Positions 1 through 5,272 of a stretch of 5,272 nucleotides of DNA are shown here, piece after piece. Within the stretch, counting starts at the first letter, position 1. The number at the start of each line of letters is the position of its first letter. The stretch is from Planctomycetota bacterium (GTDB lineage: Bacteria; Planctomycetota; SZUA-567; JAFGNG01), in assembly GCA_016927125.1 (NCBI GenBank), contig JAFGNG010000254.1, positions 1 to 5,272 on the forward strand, in the 5' to 3' direction. The notes beneath the pieces are model-generated. The model was not told where the DNA came from. It worked only from the letters and a program-made list of their open reading frames with translations, and ran no database searches. Both the position numbers and the translations under genes were made by a program.

Positions 1-612
1 TGCCTTGAGGTAAGAGGTTTCGCCCTCCAGGGTAGAAACCAGCAGGCGCACCCCGTGCTGGCGGCAACGGTGGGTTAGCTCGTTCACTTCGTCAATCGCG
101 GATTTCAGCCGGAAGCTGGCCCCCATAGCCGCACGCACAAAGGCCGGATGCGTCGGGTCCACCCCGGAGCAGAAGATGGCTCCAGAGGCGCCCACAGCCT
201 CGGCGGTCCTAAGCACTGCCCCGGCATTACCGGGATCCTGGATGCCGGAAAGGATCACCAATCTAACCGGGGGTTCGAAGAGTATTTCCGGCTTTACCGG
301 CGTGAAGGCGATGATTGCGGCAATCCCTTCCGGGCTCTTCAGGGCGGAAAACCGCTGGTAGCATTCTTTCGTGACCGGGATTGTTTCTATCCCGCAGGCT
401 TGTGCTTCCTGCAGGATTTCTTCAGCTTCAGGGTTTTGTTCCACCTGGGGGGTATGGACAACCTGCTCCACCCCCGCTCCGCAGGCAATGGCATCACGGA
501 CAAGGTGAATCCCCTCAGCCAGCAGCAAGCCCTCGCTGCGCCGCGCGCGGCCGTCACTGGCAAGCTTTGCCAGCTTTTTAATCAAGGGGTTTTGTCTACT
601 TTGGATCAGCAT
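1..612 (-). CDS. SpoU/TrmH-family RNA 2'-O-ribose methyltransferase, 3' end cut by the window edge
   Basis: This protein should transfer a methyl group from S-adenosylmethionine to a ribose 2'-OH of rRNA or tRNA in the cytoplasm. The 204 visible residues open with MLIQSRQNPLIKKLAKLA and then RRSEGLLLAEGIHLVRDA (about 25-41), the usual substrate-binding N-domain of TrmH/RlmB/TsnR-like enzymes. The SPOUT motif 1 follows at about 118-145 (ILSGIQDPGNAGAVLRTAEA), with the conserved N129 and R135. HPAFVRAAMGASFRL at 155-169 matches the family's 'vRas-Ga-f' segment. Motifs 2 and 3, which form the knotted SAM site, lie beyond position 1; family members are usually about 250-270 residues, so roughly 50-65 are missing. 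ATG at 612 is the start: an in-frame TGA lies five codons upstream, and the N-terminus fits the family. No good Shine-Dalgarno precedes it, so translation may depend on the upstream gene, 46 bp away. The exact RNA target cannot be told, so no symbol is given. Confidence 0.93.
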   Translation of the reverse strand, partial: MLIQSRQNPLIKKLAKLASDGRARRSEGLLLAEGIHLVRDAIACGAGVEQVVHTPQVEQNPEAEEILQEAQACGIETIPVTKECYQRFSALKSPEGIAAIIAFTPVKPEILFEPPVRLVILSGIQDPGNAGAVLRTAEAVGASGAIFCSGVDPTHPAFVRAAMGASFRLKSAIDEVNELTHRCRQHGVRLLVSTLEGETSYLKA

Positions 613-658
613 GACAAAACCATATCACAGGTCGCTCTTAAATACAAGCTATCTTAGC
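613..658 (-). other. Short intergenic gap without a clear terminator
   Basis: This 46-bp gap separates the stop of the giant secreted protein from the start of the RNA methyltransferase. Read on the minus strand it contains only a 4-bp hairpin (GCTA-AGA-TAGC) right after the stop codon. No U-tract follows it, so it is not a credible intrinsic terminator. I also see no -35/-10 pair. The simplest reading is read-through transcription of the methyltransferase gene from the upstream gene. This is inferred from spacing and the absence of signals. Confidence 0.45.
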
Positions 659-3600
659 CTATTCAAACCTGAGATAACCGAAGCGTTCCGGCTGATGCCA
701 GGCCGTGCCTGGCATAAATGACCAGCCGCTGGCGGCGGCCATATTGTCGCGCACCCGTCGCAGGAAGTTGGCGCGCCACTCCTTTTGCGGCCCTTCCAGG
801 TCGAAGGCTGCGTAGGGCAAGGCCACCTCGGCGGTCCAGTAGCCGTCATGCTTGCTGACCGCGGTCGGCCATTCCGGATCAAATTCGTAATCCGGGTTGC
901 CACCCTTAACCCGCTGGTCGAAATTCGCCCCCTTGGCATTGAACACCATCTGGTAATACAGGGGCTTGGTCTCGTCCGGCTGGATGAAGAAGGCGAGGAT
1001 ATCGTCCCGGGCGGAGAAGATCTGGCTCTCGCCTTCCGCGGTTGCCTTGAGCTCTTCGGGATTCCGATCAGCGCAGGCAAAAGCCATGTACAGCGTATTG
1101 TCATCATAGAGCAGCTTGATACCGGTTTCGACCATGGACTTCTTGCCCTTGACCGTCCCCATCCAGAAGCCGGTGGTAAAGGGTGCCTGCTGCCAGGCCG
1201 CTTCGTCAGGGTTACCATCTATGGTGATGGGGGTGTCGGTTCGACGGGCAGAGATCGAAGGCAACTGGTTGACATCATCTCCCTGTGGTTCTGTCCGGAC
1301 CGAATCAGGCAAGACGGCCAGGGCGTCGACCGCCTGTTCCAGGAAGTCCTGCCACTGCAACCAGAAGCGGGTGTCGGTCACCAGGCTCCAGGCCAAACCG
1401 TAGTTGCGCGCCGCGATAGCTTCCCTGGCCTGGGTAATAGATTGCCTCATATATTCCTGGTCAAGTGTTGACAGGCTCTTGCTGGTCAAGTCGTCATCGA
1501 GAAGCTTTTCTGCCCGGTCAATTACCCTGGTCAAGCGCGAGAGCTCTTCCGGAGCTATCGGCTCAACCTCGTAAGAGAGGATCTTCAGGTCGGCGACAGC
1601 TTCAGGGGCCAAGGCTTGCTTAAGGGCAACCATCCCGAAGGGCGGTAAATCAAACTTAATATCATAATCAACAGGAGCGCCAGGTTTAATGGGTCTGTTT
1701 ATATCAATTGGGACTTGTTCATTGGTGGCAATATTATGAATTGTGCCAGACTGTAACTCTATAGTTACCTTGCCCTTGATATGCCAAAAGCCGGGATTGG
1801 CAATGTAGAACCAGGATTCATTGCCTTTATCAAGCTTGCGGATAGCGACGCTGGTCTTGAGGCCGGTGTCGAGTACAGGCTCAAACTTCTCCTTTGGCAA
1901 ATGGGTAAATGGCTTGGTGATTTCCCGGATAATCTGTTCCGAGCCGACATTGATATGGAGGTCTGTCCAGCCGCCGAAGAGGATATTAGGATCCCCGGTG
2001 ATAATAGCTTGCATGAAAGCCTCGCGGGCGAAGTAACCGCTGGGTTGCGGCAAGGCGCTGACCCGGACCCCCTCCAGGGTATTTTCATCCCAACTGCTGC
2101 GTACCAAGACACATTTCTCGCTGCCACTGTCAAAAGCGGAAGTAACTCTCGGATCCACCCTGGCCATCCACAAGAACGGGTCCTGGCTCACCATCAAGCG
2201 TCCGACTGTTTTCTGCTGCCAGGATACGGTCCAGCGCCCGGTGGTAAGCCCGTCAATCGCATTCATACCTGCAATATCAATGGCAAAGTCCTTCATTAAC
2301 TCCCCGAAGGTCTGGTTGGAGTTGGACAGCTTTTCATAAATCGCGGTGTCACCCGCGGTCAGGGCATTAATAAAGGTTAGATCCGGGCGCTTTTTCTTGA
2401 GGATTTCGACTTCCCTGGCAAAGAACTGGGTCAGCTTGTCCGCGCGCCAGTCAAGGAATTTCTGACGGTAATCAGGCGATCTCAAGAGCACAGCCCGTTT
2501 CGCAAAACGTTCGGTATCCGTGCGTTCTATCGGCAGCTTAATCCCGGTATCTTCTTCAAACAGGCCGACAGTGATATCATCAAAACTCAATAACAGGGGA
2601 TCATCGTAATTGCTCCCCTGCCCGAAGCCCGGCATCCAGTAGCCAAACATACCGAAATTGGCGCCTAAGAGGCCGTGAATCCCCTTGAAGTGGGAAAGGT
2701 GGCCATAGGTATCGGCCAGGGCCTCGACGAGGTCATCATACTGCTGCACGCTCAGCGGGTGGAGCCAGTTCTGGAGGGTTGAGACGGTCGCAAAGCCGTA
2801 ACGCTGCTGCCCCTTGTCATCAATAAAATAGAGGCTGTCCGCGCCATTGGCGACCATGGCGTTGTTGGCATAAGTCTTTAGCCCCCGGTACTGGCTGAAT
2901 TCCAGGCCGGCGTAGAAATCAATGCCGTTGTTTTCAAAAAGGTTCGCCATCATGGTTTTCATGCATTGCAAAACCCGGGAATCCTTAACAATCGGCATGG
3001 CCACAAACGGGGTGTTATATTCCATGTACTGGTAACATCCCATGATATGGACATTTTGGCCGGTGAATTTCAGGTATTGCACGTAGCGCTCACCAATCTC
3101 CGCCATGCTATAAAGACTGCTGAGCACCGAGCGCATCAGGGTCTGTTCGCCATCTTTCACTGTCTCCCGGGGCATGCTGGCGCCGAAGTTGTGCATAATG
3201 CCGGATCCACCACCACAGCGTTCAGTATGAATACCGTAGCTCCGGCTGGTACCATAGTTTAGCTCTGGAAGATCCCCCTTGATATGGTAGATTTTCATTG
3301 CTGTCGCTGCTGCCGGTTCATTGTCCTTGGCATTAACTATATTAATGGTATGTTCGCCGTCATCGGCAACGTGGATCCACTTCAGAGTTTGCATCTTGCC
3401 GGTAGTGAGGAAACGGCCGCCGGTTTCAACGCCAGGTCCGGTCTGGGTGCTTCTGCCCTGACGAATAATGGCTTCAATCACCCGCTTGGCATTATCCGGG
3501 TATTCCAGCTCCATAAAATAAAAATCCCCCGGATGCTGGAAATTAAAGGTATAGGTATAGCCAATGCCGCGATTTTTTGAGTCAACCTCGCGATATTTCA

Positions 3601-5107
3601 GGCCGTCCTGTTCCACCAGCCTGGAGTTGCCCTTGGCCGGTTCGGCCTGGGTAAATTCAACTGTGCTTTCTAATTCATAGTCCAGGCCATCAGTAAAATT
3701 ATTGCCCTGGATTGCCTTGAGAGCCTTCTGGCGCAGTACCACCATAGGCTCGCGGTGACGTTTTTCAATTATCTTGCCATCCTTGTCGGCAAGGCTGAGA
3801 GCCAGGGCATAAATCCCGTTTTCCTGTTTGCCAAGGTTAAAGGAATACACCAGCGAGCCGTCGGTTTCAGCGTATGTCTCGCTCTTGCCGTCGCTAACCT
3901 GGTTACAGTATCCTCCCGCGTCAGACTTGCCAAAGGCATAGAAAAGCACTGGCTGCTGCGCCTGCAGGCCGCGCGGGACGCGGACATTCACCTTAATCTC
4001 ATCATTATCATTATAAAAGAGCTGGGCTCTATCTGGATTTTCAATAAGCAGGCAGCCGCTGTACGCGGGTATGCCAACCCTGCCGCTGAAGTCCCGTTTT
4101 TGCGGATTGATCCCACCTACTCCTGCCACCGGGGCACTCCACTTTGAGTCATCGAATCCCGGCTGGCTCCAGCCCTCTTCTTCCTTGGCGCTGTATTTCC
4201 AGTCATCGCCACTGGCGATGGTCACAATCTCGCCGCTCTCCATGATGATCTTAGCCTGGACATAGAGGAAGGGATTATACTCGATGCGAAAGCCGTAAAA
4301 ACCCACACAGTTCTTGCCGGGTTGAAGATACGGGGCGATATCCACGGCATCGGTATGGTAAATATCCAGGGCGCCACGCCGTTTGACTGCCTTGCCATTT
4401 AAATATAACCGGCTGATCATTTCACGGGTGCCGTACCAGTTGCGGTAATTCATCGAACCGACATTCGCCACTGCCCGCCAGATCTTGCCCTCGGGAAGGG
4501 TAAACTCCTGGCGGCAATAGCCCTCGTAGGTTGGCTGGATAATCTTGAGCCATTCGAGGGTAAGGCGCGAGCCTTGCTCCCCTTTAATAGTAAACTCCAA
4601 ACCGTCCGGCCGTGGTCCCTCGAGGTTGAGCTTGTTGAACTGCAGTTCTTGTGAGGCAACGCCTTTCGCTTCCGCTTTGGCGGTTTGCGACTCCCGCTTG
4701 CCATCCCGCCAGAAATGCATGACCCACTGGCTGTCGCCCTGGGTCTGGCTTACCTTTAAGTGCACCATCATGGTATCCTGGCAGGTATCGACCATCTCCT
4801 CGATGGGCTGCTCACCCATGTAATTCCCCCAACCGAGGGTTGCTTCCTTGTCGGTAAGGGTGAAGGAAATCCCCTGCTCATTAATAGAAACCTCTTCCAC
4901 TCCCTGAAACGCCGTAAAATTCGCTTTTTTATCGCTCGGGACAAAAACTTTTACGCGGTTATCAAGAGGAATGCCAACGTTCTTAGCATAGAAATAATCT
5001 TGGAGTGCGGGATCTTCATTAAGCGCAATCGGCTCATCCGCCGAGCACCAGGAACATACCAGAAAGCCTATCAATAATACTGTGCAGCGCTGCCCAAACC
5101 TTGTCAT
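659..5107 (-). CDS. Giant secreted multidomain protein: glycoside-hydrolase-like TIM-barrel core with C-terminal CBM9-like domain
   Basis: This 1482-residue exported protein probably binds and may hydrolyse a polysaccharide. Residues 1-23 form a Sec signal peptide: basic start, hydrophobic VLLIGFLV, likely cut after CSA. Residues 60-190 and 195-345 look like two beta-sandwiches; the second (RLYLNGKAV, AVDIAPYLQPGKN, GFDDSKWSAP) resembles the sugar-binding jelly rolls of GH2 and GH78 enzymes. An Ig-like region (365-460) and another beta module (475-612) follow. Residues 613-1060 read as a TIM barrel like uncharacterised family-10-like hydrolases, with DFYAGLEFSQYRG (730-742), LSFDDITVGLFEEDTGIKLP (840-859) and FLDWRADKLTQFF (884-896). 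Acid candidates are E736, D843/D844 and E851/E852; none is proven. A small beta domain (1070-1165), a helical stretch (1184-1262) and a CBM9-like domain (1284-1482; PITIDGNPDEAAW near its start) complete it. No lipobox, PEP-CTERM or other C-terminal anchor is visible. ATG 5107 is the first possible start because an in-frame TAG lies two codons upstream. The fold calls for the middle are inference, and the substrate is unknown. Confidence 0.9.
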   Translation of the reverse strand: MTRFGQRCTVLLIGFLVCSWCSADEPIALNEDPALQDYFYAKNVGIPLDNRVKVFVPSDKKANFTAFQGVEEVSINEQGISFTLTDKEATLGWGNYMGEQPIEEMVDTCQDTMMVHLKVSQTQGDSQWVMHFWRDGKRESQTAKAEAKGVASQELQFNKLNLEGPRPDGLEFTIKGEQGSRLTLEWLKIIQPTYEGYCRQEFTLPEGKIWRAVANVGSMNYRNWYGTREMISRLYLNGKAVKRRGALDIYHTDAVDIAPYLQPGKNCVGFYGFRIEYNPFLYVQAKIIMESGEIVTIASGDDWKYSAKEEEGWSQPGFDDSKWSAPVAGVGGINPQKRDFSGRVGIPAYSGCLLIENPDRAQLFYNDNDEIKVNVRVPRGLQAQQPVLFYAFGKSDAGGYCNQVSDGKSETYAETDGSLVYSFNLGKQENGIYALALSLADKDGKIIEKRHREPMVVLRQKALKAIQGNNFTDGLDYELESTVEFTQAEPAKGNSRLVEQDGLKYREVDSKNRGIGYTYTFNFQHPGDFYFMELEYPDNAKRVIEAIIRQGRSTQTGPGVETGGRFLTTGKMQTLKWIHVADDGEHTINIVNAKDNEPAAATAMKIYHIKGDLPELNYGTSRSYGIHTERCGGGSGIMHNFGASMPRETVKDGEQTLMRSVLSSLYSMAEIGERYVQYLKFTGQNVHIMGCYQYMEYNTPFVAMPIVKDSRVLQCMKTMMANLFENNGIDFYAGLEFSQYRGLKTYANNAMVANGADSLYFIDDKGQQRYGFATVSTLQNWLHPLSVQQYDDLVEALADTYGHLSHFKGIHGLLGANFGMFGYWMPGFGQGSNYDDPLLLSFDDITVGLFEEDTGIKLPIERTDTERFAKRAVLLRSPDYRQKFLDWRADKLTQFFAREVEILKKKRPDLTFINALTAGDTAIYEKLSNSNQTFGELMKDFAIDIAGMNAIDGLTTGRWTVSWQQKTVGRLMVSQDPFLWMARVDPRVTSAFDSGSEKCVLVRSSWDENTLEGVRVSALPQPSGYFAREAFMQAIITGDPNILFGGWTDLHINVGSEQIIREITKPFTHLPKEKFEPVLDTGLKTSVAIRKLDKGNESWFYIANPGFWHIKGKVTIELQSGTIHNIATNEQVPIDINRPIKPGAPVDYDIKFDLPPFGMVALKQALAPEAVADLKILSYEVEPIAPEELSRLTRVIDRAEKLLDDDLTSKSLSTLDQEYMRQSITQAREAIAARNYGLAWSLVTDTRFWLQWQDFLEQAVDALAVLPDSVRTEPQGDDVNQLPSISARRTDTPITIDGNPDEAAWQQAPFTTGFWMGTVKGKKSMVETGIKLLYDDNTLYMAFACADRNPEELKATAEGESQIFSARDDILAFFIQPDETKPLYYQMVFNAKGANFDQRVKGGNPDYEFDPEWPTAVSKHDGYWTAEVALPYAAFDLEGPQKEWRANFLRRVRDNMAAASGWSFMPGTAWHQPERFGYLRFE
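662..1258 (-). other. Region encoding the CBM9-like (DOMON-type) carbohydrate-binding domain
   Basis: Residues 1284-1482 of the giant protein follow the pattern of CBM9-like domains. The entry strand is ISARRTDTPITIDGNPDEAAW, with the hallmark 'I-DG-DE-aW'. Then come the VETGIKLLYDDNTLYMAFACAD strands, a RDDILAFFIQPD strand, YYQMVFNAKGANFD, WTAEVALPYAAF, and a closing W/F-rich segment ending in ERFGYLRFE. The domain reaches the very C-terminus, as is common in PVC-group enzymes. In known CBM9 members this fold binds sugar chain ends, but many CBM9-like domains have never been tested, so binding here is inferred. Confidence 0.85.
1928..3271 (-). other. Region encoding the putative TIM-barrel catalytic core
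   Basis: Residues 613-1060 alternate hydrophobic strand-like segments (NVHIMGCYQY, GIDFYAGLEF, FKGIHGLLG, LTFINALTAG, DIAGMNAIDG) with amphipathic helices (VLQCMKTMMANLFENN, YDDLVEALADTYGHL, RADKLTQFFAREVEILKKKR). This is the rhythm of a (beta/alpha)8 barrel. The FDDITVGLFEEDTGIKLP segment followed by a W-R helix recalls putative family-10-like glycosidases. E736 sits at a strand end and is a reasonable acid/base or nucleophile candidate, but a partner cannot be fixed by eye. A GH-A-like clan placement is a guess. Confidence 0.5.
5039..5107 (-). other. Region encoding the Sec signal peptide
   Basis: Residues 1-23 have two arginines before residue 8, a hydrophobic core (VLLIGFLV) and a CSA site followed directly by DEP, which fits signal peptidase I. 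Two cysteines lie near the end, but neither is preceded by a good lipobox, so a lipoprotein is less likely. The mature protein would enter the periplasm or be released outside. Confidence 0.85.
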
Positions 5108-5124
5108 CTCCTACCCCTTTCCTT
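5108..5124 (-). promoter_or_regulatory. Purine-rich ribosome-binding region of the giant secreted protein
   Basis: Read on the minus strand the leader ends AAGGAAAGGGGTAGGAG and then ATG. The best anti-Shine-Dalgarno match, AGGAG, touches the start codon with no spacer, which is too close for normal use. The AAAGGGG block ends 6 bases before the ATG and AAGGA ends 12 bases before it, so one of these probably does the work. No alternative downstream start would preserve the signal peptide, so the ATG at 5107 stands. Confidence 0.6.
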
Positions 5125-5144
5125 AGTCAAGATGATAACCATAG

Positions 5145-5185
5145 AAAAAAAATTGCGTTATAATCAAATTCCTATGCTGTATAAC
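5145..5185 (-). repeat. Six-base inverted repeat followed by a T8 run in the leader
   Basis: On the minus strand GTTATA (5185..5180) and TATAAC (5162..5157) form perfect arms around a 17-base spacer. Four bases later comes a run of eight T (5152..5145). It could be a weak terminator of a gene beyond the right edge, or a dyad operator next to the promoter. The AT-rich stem and long loop make a strong terminator unlikely. Confidence 0.3.
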
Positions 5186-5202
5186 TGGTTTATCTCCTCA
5201 GA

Positions 5203-5231
5203 TATTGTTGCGAAAATTTCTAAAAAGGCAA
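5203..5231 (-). promoter_or_regulatory. Possible sigma70-like promoter for the giant protein gene
   Basis: On the minus strand TTGCCT (5231..5226) and ACAATA (5208..5203) are separated by 17 bases, a usable -35/-10 pair about 95 bases upstream of the start codon. The region is AT-rich, so chance matches are common; a second pair around TTGATT/TATGGT nearer the gene is about as plausible. The call is weak. Confidence 0.22.
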
Positions 5232-5272
5232 TTGTCCTCTAAGTTTAATTTTTTAGATATCCGGATTTTGAA

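Noticed and set aside
148..657. Plus-strand open frame of 169 codons opposite the methyltransferase
   Set aside because: It lies antisense to a clear SPOUT-family gene, has no recognisable motif, and its composition is that of a mirror frame.
649..1218. Minus-strand open frame of 189 codons overlapping the end of the giant gene
   Set aside because: It is a frame-shifted reading of the CBM9-like region, rich in Arg, Ser and Pro, with no motifs. The real frame is continuous, so there is no frameshift.
785..1471. Plus-strand open frame of 228 codons opposite the CBM9-like region
   Set aside because: It is antisense to a strongly supported coding region, has no family resemblance, and its length is explained by GC-rich third positions of the real gene.
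5039..5107. Lipoprotein signal suggested by cysteines at residues 18 and 21
   Set aside because: The residues before each cysteine do not form a lipobox, whereas CSA followed by DEP is a normal signal peptidase I site.
5174..5242. Plus-strand 22-codon open frame preceded by TATAAT at 5159..5164
   Set aside because: There is no -35 at a proper distance and no Shine-Dalgarno, the stretch is AT-rich where TATAAT arises by chance, and the peptide has no recognisable features.
5198..5272. Open minus-strand frame of 24 codons entering from the right edge and ending in TGA
   Set aside because: It could be the tail of an upstream gene, but it is too short, AT-rich and unrecognisable to support a call, and it would overlap the candidate promoter.

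Overview
This 5.3 kb window holds two genes, both on the minus strand. It reads as ordinary bacterial chromosome. The main gene (659..5107) encodes a very large secreted protein of 1482 residues. It begins with a signal peptide, continues through several beta-rich modules and a probable TIM-barrel glycoside-hydrolase-like core, and ends in a CBM9-like carbohydrate-binding domain. Downstream, 46 bp away, lies a SpoU/TrmH-type RNA 2'-O-ribose methyltransferase whose 3' end runs off the left edge of the window (1..612).

The organism cannot be named from this sequence alone. Very large exported polysaccharide-active proteins that join a family-10-like or GH-A-like barrel to N-terminal jelly rolls and a C-terminal CBM9-like domain are common in the PVC group (Lentisphaerota, Verrucomicrobiota, Planctomycetota) and in related uncultured lineages. 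A Lentisphaerota-like origin is my best guess, with low confidence. Both genes look intact, of mixed base composition, and alike in style. I see no transposase, integrase, CRISPR array, tRNA or rRNA.

Layout from right to left, which is the direction of transcription: 5108..5272 is an AT-rich leader with a possible promoter, a small dyad followed by a T-run, and a purine-rich ribosome-binding region. The giant secreted protein follows, then a 46-bp gap without a convincing terminator, then the methyltransferase. The short gap suggests co-transcription, but the two products act in different places (envelope or outside versus ribosomal or transfer RNA in the cytoplasm), so functional coupling is not implied.

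The part most worth follow-up is the giant protein. Its ends are recognisable, but its central catalytic-looking region matches no enzyme family that I can name with certainty, so its substrate and active-site residues remain open.
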